Assembly (NCBI GenBank): GCA_964626265.1
Contig: CAZVCG010000002.1
Coordinates: 20,492 to 84,491 of the forward strand
Length of the DNA: 64,000 bases
Source: CAZVCG01 sp964626265
GTDB lineage: Bacteria > Pseudomonadota > Alphaproteobacteria > UBA9219
Reading direction: 5' to 3'
The notes under the pieces were generated by a model, which ran no database searches, was not told where the DNA came from, and saw only the letters and a program-made list of their open reading frames with translations. This document shows, in pieces, positions 16,906-25,549 of this stretch (the first letter of the stretch is position 1; each line of letters starts with the position of its first letter). Made by a program: the position numbers and the translations under genes.

Positions 16906-17910
16906 TTACGGGATAAGTTGCAAGGCGGGAAAGGTTTTTTGGTTAAATAAACGGCCATACCCCTTGTTAGCGCCCTCATCCGTCAACGCCCATTGTTGGG
17001 ATTCTGTGTAATAAATTAAATCAGGTCTTTGTACGTCTGTTCCTTTATCCTTCATCGCGTGCCTTTTTTCATCTTCCATGTTTATAGCCATCCTGACGTA
17101 AGTTACGTTATCTGGGCCAAGCAATAACGCCAGATGCTTTGCATGGCTGTCCCCGTAGACAATCAAGGTTCGTTCTTGTCCTACGGCATTGAGTATATCC
17201 TGCGCTAAAAGCGGATCCTCTTCATTTCTTTGCCGGATAAGCGTTTCAGTGTATTTCTTAAGCTCTTCAAACCTGTTTGCGTCGAGGCTTTCTATAAAAT
17301 CCTCATATTCTCTCATGCGTTTATGGATCAAAAGCGATGACACCTTAAGGTGATCCTCCAACACTTGCTTGGTTGCCGTTTTGTTGACTTCCGGCGCTCT
17401 ATCAAAGCCATGTATTTTGGTGCCGTAATATAAAAATTTTTCTAGTAGCGTAAGCAAACTATGGCAGTAAATCAGGCTGTCCTCTTGAGGATCATTGGCT
17501 AGCGAATTGCAAAAACCACGTATAAGTTTGGCTGCCGCTGGATCCGCCTCGATTTTATGGACAATTCGCTCAACAACGGCATCCAATTCGATGACAGCGT
17601 GCGACAAGCCTGGCTGGGCAAGGGCGTCTAGCTTATCGGCCAAGAACTCGAAATTTTTTACGTGATGCGGGGATTCACCGAAAATGGTGAATTGCTTTTG
17701 CGTTATGAGCTTTGACAGAAAAATATCCTGAGGCTTTGCCGGCTTTTTCGGTCTCGATGGCAAAAATAACCGCTTTGGTACGTCTCCCGCTGCTGTAATG
17801 AAACAGAGCCCCAGAAAACCGTACAGACCCTTTCTTAGAAAAGATCTTCGCTCGATGGGTGTTTGAGGGAATGCCTGTTTCTTAGTATTTTGTTTCTTTT
17901 TCATGCTCAT
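16906..17910 (-). CDS. Tat-exported protein of unknown function
   Basis: This 334-residue protein opens with a Lys-rich stretch and a twin-arginine signal: ERRSFLRKGLYGFLGLCFIT fits the S/T-RR-x-F-L-K pattern. The mature part starts near residue 45. FTIFGESPHHVKNFEFLAD (about 94-112) and LIVYGDSHAKHLALLLG (about 253-269) suggest the GESHH...GxxH pattern of the ChaN/erythromycin-esterase/TIKI-type superfamily, but that is a guess from motif shape. The centre is helical and charged. The Tat route implies folding or cofactor loading before export. The gene stands alone with its own promoter candidate. Confidence 0.65.
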   Translation of the reverse strand: MSMKKKQNTKKQAFPQTPIERRSFLRKGLYGFLGLCFITAAGDVPKRLFLPSRPKKPAKPQDIFLSKLITQKQFTIFGESPHHVKNFEFLADKLDALAQPGLSHAVIELDAVVERIVHKIEADPAAAKLIRGFCNSLANDPQEDSLIYCHSLLTLLEKFLYYGTKIHGFDRAPEVNKTATKQVLEDHLKVSSLLIHKRMREYEDFIESLDANRFEELKKYTETLIRQRNEEDPLLAQDILNAVGQERTLIVYGDSHAKHLALLLGPDNVTYVRMAINMEDEKRHAMKDKGTDVQRPDLIYYTESQQWALTDEGANKGYGRLFNQKTFPALQLIP

Positions 17911-17959
17911 CTTTCATGTTTAATAAAAACAAACAAAGAAAATATTGATCGTTATTCAA

Positions 17960-17988
17960 ATGATACAATAGTTCGGTCGCCCGCGCAA
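17960..17988 (-). promoter_or_regulatory. Sigma70-like promoter candidate for the Tat-exported protein gene
   Basis: On the minus strand TTGCGC and TATCAT are separated by exactly 17 bases and lie about 50 bases ahead of the ATG at 17910. The -10 matches five of six consensus bases. Confidence 0.4.
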
Positions 17989-18061
17989 TTAAGCCGGGGT
18001 GAGCCATATTGAATGTATAACACAGAAAAGCGTTCACTCTTGGAAAGTTGAGCGCTTGCGC

Positions 18062-19271
18062 CTATCCCTTCCTGAACATTTCCTTAATGCCACGGATGGC
18101 CTGGCGGGTGCGCTCCTCGTTTTCGATCATCGCAAAGCGCACATAGCCCTCGCCGTATTCGCCGAAGCCGATGCCGGGGGCCACGGAAACCTTGGCCTCG
18201 GCCATCAGCTTCTTCGTGAACTCCAGAGAGCCCATGGCGGCATATTGTTCGGGAATCTTGGCCCAGACGTACATGGTGGACTTCGGGTTATCGACCATCC
18301 AGCCCGCCTCGTGCAGGCCTTTGACCAGCACGTCGCGGCGCTTTTGGTATTTGGCGCAAATCTCCACCACGCAATCCTGCGGCCCTTCGAGCGCGGCGAT
18401 GGAGGCCACCTGAATCGGCGTGAACGTACCATAGTCGTTATAGCCTTTGATGCGCGTGAGTGCCGTTGTCAGCGTTTTATTGCCGACCATAAAGCCGATG
18501 CGCCAGCCCGCCATGTTATAGCTTTTGCTCATCGTGAAGAACTCGACGGCGACATCCTTGGCACCCTTGACCTGCAAGATGCTTGGGCATTTCCAGCCAT
18601 CGTAACAAATGTCGGCGTAGGCCAAATCCTGCACGACCCAGATGCCATATTCACGCGCAAGACCTACGATGCGTTCAAAGAAATCCAGTTCGACGCATTG
18701 CGCCGTGGGGTTCGCCGGAAAGTTGATGATCAACATCTTGGGTTTTGGAATGCGCGAACGGATCGCCTTTTCGAGTTCGGCGAAAAAGTCAATGCCAAGC
18801 GGAACCTGTTGAATGTCCGCGCCCGCGATGACGGGACCATAGATGTGAATAGGATAGCTGGGGCACGGCACCAGCACGCAATCGCCGCGATCGAGCGTCG
18901 CCAGCGTCAAATGAGCTATGCCTTCCTTGGAGCCGATGGTGACGATGGCTTCGGTTTCCGGATCAAGATCGACATCATAGCGGTTCTTGTACCAATGGCA
19001 GATGGCGCGTCGCAGACGCGGGATGCCTTTCGACACCGAATAGCCATGTGTGTTGGGTCGCGACACGGTTTCGNNNNNNNNNNNNNNNNNNNNNNNNNNN
19101 NNNNNNNNNNNNNNNNNNNTCTGGATTGCCCATGCCGAAATCGATGATGTCCTCGCCGCGCCGGCGGGCCGCCATTTTGAGTTCGCCGGTGATGCTGAAA
19201 ACATAAGGGGGTAAGCGTTGAACGCGGGGAAAATCCTCCGGCATGGGAGGAAGGGGTAATTTGCCGTGCAT
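18062..19271 (-). CDS. alaC: Class I/II aminotransferase, AlaC-like, broken by an assembly gap
   Basis: This PLP-dependent aminotransferase carries [19 protein letters not shown] with the Schiff-base Lys, and [20 protein letters not shown]. It is closest to the AlaC/YfdZ glutamate-pyruvate type. The N-terminus [20 protein letters not shown] is read from ATG 19271 in one frame up to DFGMGNP. After the N run the frame is shifted by one ([12 protein letters not shown]). The missing part should be roughly a dozen residues, so the 46-N gap is a wrong-length placeholder and the gene is probably intact in the organism. It stands between two accessory genes. Confidence 0.88.
19074..19119. other. Assembly gap of 46 N inside the aminotransferase gene
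   Basis: The reading frames on the two sides differ by one base. Two bases of a codon precede the gap and one base follows it, so 49 bases separate whole codons. The real gap length must therefore differ from 46 by one or two modulo three. Confidence 0.98.
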
Positions 19272-19385
19272 GGCAATATCCTTTCACGTAAGCGCCTGGA
19301 ACCGTCCAAGCGACGTGCCGCCAATATGCGGACGGCCTTTAAGGGTTAGCTTTTTCAAGTGATCCGCACAAGATATTAGGGGATC

Positions 19386-19414
19386 TTGTCATTGTTTTTT
19401 CCTAAGTCTATATT
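19386..19414 (+). promoter_or_regulatory. Sigma70-like promoter of the M16 peptidase gene
   Basis: TTGTCA and TATATT are separated by exactly 17 bases. Each hexamer matches the consensus at five of six positions. The expected transcript start is about 35 bases ahead of the TTG start codon, and TCAGGAGG lies in between. Confidence 0.6.
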
Positions 19415-19454
19415 TTAGAACCATTTTTTATCATTTGATTTATGTCAGGAGGCC

Positions 19455-20870
19455 TTGTTGGAAGAATATATTGATCGGATCACGATACTCGATAATGGCG
19501 TAAGCATAGTTACCCGCGAAATACCTTGGTCGCGCCGCATTGCTTTTCAGATCGTCGTCAAAGCCGGAAGCGCAATAGAGAAACCCGAAGAATATGGATA
19601 TGCCCATTTTACGGAGCACGTTCTTCCATCACAAACTTATCTATTTTCATCATATGCCCAGCTCAACAATGCTTTCAGGGCGCTCGGATTCGGTGGTTTC
19701 AATATTTCCACAAACATTCACTATATTAAATGCCCTTCGGGCGGAAACACAGGAAGTCCTTATTATTTTTCACCTTCAGCGTTTTCAGCGGCTCTCGATA
19801 TAGTCATGGACGTTATAGCGCGCCCACAGTTTCCTGAGAAAGGAGTAGAGGACGAGAGGCGGGGAATACTGGAAGAAATTGCAGCCGCGAAAAAAGACAT
19901 CAGTCAAAATAATGGCCGCTTATGGATGTCTTCCCTTTTCCCCAACACGTATTATGGGCGCAACGTGCTAGGCGATGAGGATTCCGTATCTAATGCTTCG
20001 CGTGATGGTCTGAAAAGTTATTGGGAAAGGAACTTTGTCGGTGAAAGAACGTTCCTTTGTGCCGCAGGAAGATTGGACCACGAACAAATAATCAGGCAAG
20101 CCAAACCTGTGCTTGGGCGTTTACCGCAAGGCACAGGCATTGTCTATAAACCGATGAAGCCGCAGCTTGCCGAATTAAGAATTCCCTATGGTGTATCATC
20201 AACGAATGGCACTGTGTCTCTATTAATGAAGAGAGCAGCCCCCTTGGTTTTCAGATATTTCCCTTCTCTCGCGGATTCATTTCCTTCGTTATCAGAACAA
20301 GTTTACATGGAACTTGTATGGCCGGGCTCTTGTACGCATTCAAAGCTAAGTATACCACGATCACTTGCAATGGCTGTTCTTGACAGCATGCTTTACGATA
20401 AACTTATAGCAAATGACCGCCTGCTTTATGGGATTAATTCATCAGGTCGCTCTGAATTAGATTATGGTTTACTTTCTGTTTATGGCCGATTTCATTGGAA
20501 AAAACAGAATCTTGTTTTTGATTGCGTTCATGACTGCCTGAGAGAATTGGCCAATAATCCATCCGAAGAGATTATTGAAAACCTCAAAAAAGGCAAGAAA
20601 TGTGAATGGGATACCTACGAGCCAACGACCCTCCATCAATCTGAAAGAATACGTGACGAATACATCGCATACGGGCGCCTTTTAACCAATGAAGAAAAAT
20701 TGAACGAGGCCCTTCAGCCAACGCCGGATGACGTTAAGGGGGTCGCCCAAGAAATACTCTTGAATACTCCAGCATCTTTGTACCTGAACGGCCCTGTGGA
20801 GCGTCTGCCATCACGCCGAAAAATTGATGCTCGTATACGGGGAACGCGGCCTGTCAGAACCCCGTCGTGA
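19455..20870 (+). CDS. M16 family zinc peptidase, single-unit
   Basis: This 471-residue protein shows the inverted zinc motif HFTEH (H51, E54, H55) and a Glu 77 residues later (E132, in VEDERRGILEEI), the spacing found in pitrilysin-type peptidases. The length fits a single M16 subunit rather than a fused pitrilysin. There is no signal peptide. The start is TTG at 19455 or 19458; AGGAGG just upstream favours 19458, and no ATG is in frame there. The gene is preceded by a good promoter. Its end overlaps the opposing oxidoreductase gene by 17 bases. Many M16 subunits work as pairs, but no partner is seen in the window. Confidence 0.8.
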   Translation: MLEEYIDRITILDNGVSIVTREIPWSRRIAFQIVVKAGSAIEKPEEYGYAHFTEHVLPSQTYLFSSYAQLNNAFRALGFGGFNISTNIHYIKCPSGGNTGSPYYFSPSAFSAALDIVMDVIARPQFPEKGVEDERRGILEEIAAAKKDISQNNGRLWMSSLFPNTYYGRNVLGDEDSVSNASRDGLKSYWERNFVGERTFLCAAGRLDHEQIIRQAKPVLGRLPQGTGIVYKPMKPQLAELRIPYGVSSTNGTVSLLMKRAAPLVFRYFPSLADSFPSLSEQVYMELVWPGSCTHSKLSIPRSLAMAVLDSMLYDKLIANDRLLYGINSSGRSELDYGLLSVYGRFHWKKQNLVFDCVHDCLRELANNPSEEIIENLKKGKKCEWDTYEPTTLHQSERIRDEYIAYGRLLTNEEKLNEALQPTPDDVKGVAQEILLNTPASLYLNGPVERLPSRRKIDARIRGTRPVRTPS

Positions 20871-22251
20871 TACGTTCGACGAGTTGCTTGACCGTTGGGA
20901 CGAAGCCGTTGGCATAGAACGGGTCTTCGCCAAATCTATAAGCAATCGTGCCCGCGAACATGAGTTCGCCGTCGGCATCTGCGCCATGCGCGATGTTCTG
21001 CAAAGTTTTCTGGATGCAGAACGAACGCGGGTCAGCCATGCGGCCCGTGGTAAAGTCGCCGTGCTGTGACCAGTTGGAAAACAGACACGCCGAAAGGCAT
21101 CCCATGCATGCCGCTTGATCGGCCTGTATCTGCTGGCCACATTCGGGGGTCACGAAAATCAGCGTGCTGTCGGGCGTGCGCATAGCGCGTGAAAAGCCCG
21201 CGTCAATCCATTCCTGCGCCTTTTTACGGTCGGTTGAAGCAAGATATACGGGTTTGCCCACGGGGCCCGTTTTGAAAGCTTCAGTCAATGTATCCGTGGC
21301 TTCCGTAGCATACGGAACCTGACGTTGCGAACGCGCTTCGAGGTCGCGCAAAAATGTGTTGTACACGGCGGACGAATAAAAACCCGTCGGCGAAAAACGG
21401 TTAAGCAGGACATCGCCCTTTTTGACCGTGAGCAGTTTCTTTTTCCACGATTCCGGAATGGGGCTTTCCTGCGTCAGCAAGGGCCGCGTGCCGAACTGAA
21501 ACGCGATGGGACCAAGCTCGGGGTTGTCGATCCAGTCCTGCCATTCGCTGAGCCACCAGACTCCGCCCGCCATGATGATCGGCACATCGCCGAGGCCATG
21601 CTCACGCATCAACTGGCGGATGGCCAGAACGCGCGGAAACGGATCTTCGGGCTTTAAGGGGTCTTCGCTGTTCGACAAGCCGTTATGGCCGCCTGCGCGC
21701 CACGGGTCCTCATAAACTACGCCGCCCAGCAAATCGCGGTGCTTGTGAAACGATCGCAGCCAAAGCGCGCGGAAAGCGCGCGCCGAGGAAACGATAGGAT
21801 AATAATAGACATTATACTTCGCGGCGATTTCAGCGACTTTGTAAGGCATCCCCGCGCCGCAGGTGATGCCGTGGATCAGACCTTTCGCACCTTCCAAAAC
21901 GCCGACCAAAACGCGTTCGGCCCCTCCCATTTCCCACAGCACGTTCACATGCAAGCGGCCTTGGCCACCCGTCAGGTCATGCGCTTTTTGGGCCTGCACG
22001 ATGCCGCCCTTGATGCCGTAGGCTACGAGCTCTTCATGGCGTTCCTGCCGCGTCTTGCCTTTATAGGTTTGCGGAATGGGGTTGCCTTGCGCATCGTAGC
22101 TGTCCGCGTTCACGGCGGAAAACGTTCCCACGCCGCCCGCGGCCGCCCACGAGCCGGAGCTTGCCCCGTTCGAAACCGAAACCCCTTTACCGCCTTCGAT
22201 TATGGGCAAAACTTCCTTGCCCGAGATTCGCAACGCGTTTAGTGCTTTCAC
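20854..22251 (-). CDS. NAD(P)H-dependent flavin oxidoreductase, nitronate monooxygenase-like
   Basis: This protein of about 465 residues is a TIM-barrel FMN enzyme of the 2-nitropropane dioxygenase family. VPIIMAGGVWWLSEWQDWI and FQFGTRPLLTQE correspond to the flavin phosphate-binding loops, and GITCGAGMPYKVAEIA lies in the middle. A C-terminal CMGCLSACLFSNWSQ cluster of cysteines is unusual for the small nitronate monooxygenases and suggests a longer subfamily. I prefer a GTG start at 22251 because AAGGAAG lies eight bases before it; the frame stays open to a GTG at 22281 without a binding site. Confidence 0.8.
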   Translation of the reverse strand: MKALNALRISGKEVLPIIEGGKGVSVSNGASSGSWAAAGGVGTFSAVNADSYDAQGNPIPQTYKGKTRQERHEELVAYGIKGGIVQAQKAHDLTGGQGRLHVNVLWEMGGAERVLVGVLEGAKGLIHGITCGAGMPYKVAEIAAKYNVYYYPIVSSARAFRALWLRSFHKHRDLLGGVVYEDPWRAGGHNGLSNSEDPLKPEDPFPRVLAIRQLMREHGLGDVPIIMAGGVWWLSEWQDWIDNPELGPIAFQFGTRPLLTQESPIPESWKKKLLTVKKGDVLLNRFSPTGFYSSAVYNTFLRDLEARSQRQVPYATEATDTLTEAFKTGPVGKPVYLASTDRKKAQEWIDAGFSRAMRTPDSTLIFVTPECGQQIQADQAACMGCLSACLFSNWSQHGDFTTGRMADPRSFCIQKTLQNIAHGADADGELMFAGTIAYRFGEDPFYANGFVPTVKQLVERITTGF

Positions 22252-22378
22252 TCTATTAACTTCCTTTTCCTTGATCGCCACGCATTAACCAACGAAGCCG
22301 TTTTTACTTTCAGCATTTTTTGTTTACAATGCCAATGGATATTTACGAAACTTATTGTTTTAGGGCGGATCGCAAAAA

Positions 22379-23074
22379 ATGGCTCAACATAGCCCTTGTT
22401 ATCCCGTTGTTCATTTAAGCTTTAAAATGCGGCAGTTCCCCTATTACCGCCAACTTCAACCCTGCCGAAAAAGGCGAATCCTTGACAAGACAAAGACCTT
22501 CAGCCGCGCGCTTAAGGGGTTGGGCGTCCCGACAATATATGTGGTTTATGGCGAAAATATCAAAAAACCTGGCTTTCTCTCCGATGTTGTCTCTCCCTCA
22601 TTGTTCAGTTCCGCCAATGATGAAATTCTGAAGAGTTTGTCCGTTGCGACCTATTATCTGGCTCAAAATGATTGTCTTTACCTCGGGTCAGATAGGGATG
22701 TTTTTTCTGGGGCCTCGCCTTTTGATCCATCGCCATTGAAATTTCGGCTCGATGATCTCGGCTCCAAATTGATATTGATGTCCGGCATGGCGACCTCAAA
22801 AGAGCTTATCGACAATGCATGGGCTGCGGTAAATCATGATTACAACATAGGAGTCGTTTACGATCTCGCCGGGGATCCGTGCTATTATCCATATGAAATG
22901 CAACCCGAATGGCATAAGAATTATATCGCCGAGAGCCTGGGTCGTTTTGCAGAAGGTTCGCTCTTTACAAGGCGTGAAATCATTTCGTTCCTGATTAAGG
23001 CAAAACCTTATCGCCCTTCCCACCCTACAATGCGCATTATACGGAATGCCAACAAAACACGGTGTAGGCCTTGA
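22379..23074 (+). CDS. Isochorismatase-like fold protein lacking catalytic residues
   Basis: This 231-residue protein has the layout of a cysteine hydrolase of the isochorismatase superfamily: ALKGLGVPTIYVVYGENI (about 44-61) and LILMSGMATSKELIDNAWAAV (first 20 from about 131). The family has T-D-x-C-V at the second site; here it reads T-S-K-E-L, so the nucleophilic Cys is absent. The Asp-containing first strand is not recognisable either: the first 35 residues are Cys/Arg/Tyr-rich, and the next frame reads WLNIALVIPLFI before a stop, which hints at an N-terminal frameshift. It may be a pseudoenzyme or a decaying gene. AGGGCGG precedes the ATG. Confidence 0.45.
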   Translation: MAQHSPCYPVVHLSFKMRQFPYYRQLQPCRKRRILDKTKTFSRALKGLGVPTIYVVYGENIKKPGFLSDVVSPSLFSSANDEILKSLSVATYYLAQNDCLYLGSDRDVFSGASPFDPSPLKFRLDDLGSKLILMSGMATSKELIDNAWAAVNHDYNIGVVYDLAGDPCYYPYEMQPEWHKNYIAESLGRFAEGSLFTRREIISFLIKAKPYRPSHPTMRIIRNANKTRCRP

Positions 23075-23102
23075 TCTGGCCGGACAAATATAGCTCCGAC
23101 TC

Positions 23103-24014
23103 TTACCTTAAGGGATTTTCGTTTTCTACGCGATTGATCCCGCGCAGGCGCACGCGCTTGATGCGGTTTTGGTCAGTTGCGAGGATTTCAAAAACCAATC
23201 GGCCAGGACCGTGAACGATCTCGCCGATTTGCGGTACATGGCCCGCAAGATGCAGCACATAACCGCCCAGCGTATCGATCGTTTCGCGTTCTTCGGGCTT
23301 GAGCACAGCGCCGACGCGCTCTTCAAACACGTCAATCTCCAGGCGACCATCCATCAGTAACGCGCCGTCGGGACGCGCAATGATATCGGGCGCGTCAGGC
23401 TCATCATGTTCGTCTTCGATCTCGCCGACGACTTGCTCGACCAGATCCTCGATGGTCACAAGGCCATCAACGCCGCCGAATTCGTCAACCACCATCGCCA
23501 TGTGCTGGCGCGTTTGGCGCATTTGAAGCAAAAGCTTCGACGCCATCATCGACGGCGCGACGAACAGAACGGGCCTCAACAAGTCGGCGATGCGCTTGTT
23601 TTCGTTTTTCACAAGCGCAGCCAGAACGTCCTTCATGTGGACCATGCCGACCGTTTCGTCTAGCGTGCCGCGGTAAGCCGGAATACGGCTGTGCGCGTGT
23701 TCCATCATGCGCTCGACCAGTTCGTTAAAACCGGCGTCGGCATCGACGGCAACGATGTCCGCGCGCGGCACCATGCAATCGCCCACCGTTCGCTCGCGCA
23801 GTCTGAGTATGTTCGACAGCAACATGCTTTCAGCGGTCGGCTTCCCTGTGGCCGCCGTGGATTCCTCGATCAATTCTTCAATGGCTTCGCGCAGAGCTTC
23901 GTCCTCGGGGCCGCCCTGCCACTTTTCGCGGGCAAGCCTCCACATTTGACGCCACCAACTTCGGGGTTCATCACCATTGCCCGAGCAGTTCTTTACAGAC
24001 TTGACTTCGTTCAT
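23103..24014 (-). CDS. corC: CBS-domain protein of the CorC/TlyC family
   Basis: This 303-residue protein has two CBS motifs ([17 protein letters not shown] and the second around [19 protein letters not shown]), followed by the CorC_HlyC transporter-associated domain ending near RLRGI. There are no membrane helices, so this is the cytosolic CorC form rather than the membrane-anchored CNNM-like form. It is often linked to Mg2+/Co2+ homeostasis. The gene overlaps ybeY by four bases; ybeY-corC adjacency is widely conserved, though the usual phoH upstream is missing here and lpxK takes its place. Confidence 0.9.
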   Translation of the reverse strand: MNEVKSVKNCSGNGDEPRSWWRQMWRLAREKWQGGPEDEALREAIEELIEESTAATGKPTAESMLLSNILRLRERTVGDCMVPRADIVAVDADAGFNELVERMMEHAHSRIPAYRGTLDETVGMVHMKDVLAALVKNENKRIADLLRPVLFVAPSMMASKLLLQMRQTRQHMAMVVDEFGGVDGLVTIEDLVEQVVGEIEDEHDEPDAPDIIARPDGALLMDGRLEIDVFEERVGAVLKPEERETIDTLGGYVLHLAGHVPQIGEIVHGPGRLVFEILATDQNRIKRVRLRGINRVENENPLR

Positions 24015-24580
24015 GCCCGCTTCCGTTTCATGCGGATTTTTGGTGTCTTGGCAGAAACCGGCGCATAAGGGTCAGGGAGGCCAAGTTCGGCCATTAATTT
24101 CTTCTCCATTCGTTCCATACGGCCCGCCGTAGCGTCCGTGAGGTGATCATACCCGAAAAGGTGCAAAAGGCCATGTATCAATAAGTGACTGATGTGATTG
24201 ATGAATGTCTTGTCCTCGCACAAAGCTTCGGCTTTTGTGTACTGATAGGCCATCGCCATGTCGCCGATATAGACCGGATCCCGCCCCTTGCCCAGAAGGC
24301 GCAGTTCAGCCGCTGTAAACTGCGGAAAAGACAGGACATTAGTAGGCTTGTTCATACCCCGGTAGTCATGGTTCAGGCTCCGGACTTCCTTGTCGGATGT
24401 TAGCAGCAGCGTGGCCTGCGCGCGCTTCGCCAATAAACGATAAACTTCCGGCATGCTTGCCAGCACAAGTTCAGCAACTTTCTCAAGACGCGGTTTCAGA
24501 CCGTTGATCTTTTTCCAGCGGGCATCTTGTATCTCAACGAATAGGTGGTTTTGTTTTTTTTCTGCGCGTTTCTTTTTCAT
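24011..24580 (-). CDS. ybeY: Endoribonuclease YbeY
   Basis: This 189-residue protein has the metal site HLLIHGLLHLFGYDH near residues 132-146, the H-x3-H-x5-H pattern of YbeY, with NVLSFPQF upstream. It takes part in 16S rRNA 3' end maturation and ribosome quality control. The N-terminal extension is Lys-rich (MKKKRAEKKQ). It sits between lpxK, six bases upstream, and corC, with a four-base overlap. Confidence 0.95.
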   Translation of the reverse strand: MKKKRAEKKQNHLFVEIQDARWKKINGLKPRLEKVAELVLASMPEVYRLLAKRAQATLLLTSDKEVRSLNHDYRGMNKPTNVLSFPQFTAAELRLLGKGRDPVYIGDMAMAYQYTKAEALCEDKTFINHISHLLIHGLLHLFGYDHLTDATAGRMERMEKKLMAELGLPDPYAPVSAKTPKIRMKRKRA

Positions 24581-24586
24581 TTTGTT

Positions 24587-25549
24587 TTATTCTTTCCCTG
24601 TTGCAAGAAGCTTTTTGAGAGCCTCTTCATCTTTAATGACGAGTTCGACCGGCAACACGCTGACTTTCGTGCGAAAAGACATAGGCAGACGAACGGCATC
24701 CTTGGCGGTCGTGATCATCTGGAGTTTACGCTTGCCTGCGTGGTCGGCCAAAGTTTTCAAATCGCGTTCCGTGAACATGTGATGATCGGGGAAGCTGCGC
24801 GAGCCGTTCACCTCCAGCCCGGCCAGACGGCATGTCGCGAAAAACTTGTCCGGATGACCGATGCCCGAAAAAGGAAAATAGGTCAGGTCTTTGGGGAAAT
24901 TATCCGGCAAACGCGCCTGAAGCTCCGCCCGTATGACGGGTTTGGACAGCGTGACGGCCAAGTTATGCAGATCGTCGCCTATCAGCACGACAACGTCCAC
25001 GCGCGGCAAGGCGTCGTCGAGCGTCTCGCGCAGCGGTCCCGCAGGGATGAGTTTGCCGTTGCCGATGCCTGTTTCGCCATCGATCACCAGCAAGCTTAGC
25101 GATGGTACAATCGCAGGATTTTGAAGGCCATCGTCCAGAATAATGTGCGTTGTGCTTTTTTCGGCGGCTCTAACCGCTGCGGCCCGATCACGTCCGATCC
25201 AGCACGGCGCAACGCGCGCCAAAAGTAACGCTTCGTCACCGACTTCGTGGGCCGTATGGCGTTCCGGATCGACGCGCAGCGGTCCATGCTTGCTGCCGCC
25301 GTAGCCGCGCGAAACAAACGCAGGCTTGGCTCCCTGGCGTTTTAGCATTTCGGCAATCGCAAGAGCTGTCGGCGTTTTGCCCGCGCCGCCAGCAACAACA
25401 TTGCCCACGCAAATAACCGGTATGTTCGCCTTGTAAGGTTTTGCCATGGCCCGGCGCAAACGCCCAACGCCACGGTATATCTGCCCGAGCGGCGCCAGCA
25501 AACGCGCGCGGAAATCCGGTGAGTCATACCAGAACTCAGGCGCTTTCAT
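24587..25549 (-). CDS. lpxK: Tetraacyldisaccharide 4'-kinase
   Basis: This 320-residue inner-membrane-associated kinase adds the 4'-phosphate to lipid IVA precursor. The P-loop is GNVVAGGAGKTPTALAIAEM near residues 48-67, and FVSRGYGG and DEALLLAR follow as in the family. It overlaps the 3' end of waaA by 14 bases, so the two lipid A genes are coupled. Confidence 0.95.
   Translation of the reverse strand: MKAPEFWYDSPDFRARLLAPLGQIYRGVGRLRRAMAKPYKANIPVICVGNVVAGGAGKTPTALAIAEMLKRQGAKPAFVSRGYGGSKHGPLRVDPERHTAHEVGDEALLLARVAPCWIGRDRAAAVRAAEKSTTHIILDDGLQNPAIVPSLSLLVIDGETGIGNGKLIPAGPLRETLDDALPRVDVVVLIGDDLHNLAVTLSKPVIRAELQARLPDNFPKDLTYFPFSGIGHPDKFFATCRLAGLEVNGSRSFPDHHMFTERDLKTLADHAGKRKLQMITTAKDAVRLPMSFRTKVSVLPVELVIKDEEALKKLLATGKE

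Noticed and set aside
22379..23074. Active isochorismatase
   Set aside because: The catalytic Cys and Asp positions are not present, so only a fold-level resemblance is claimed.
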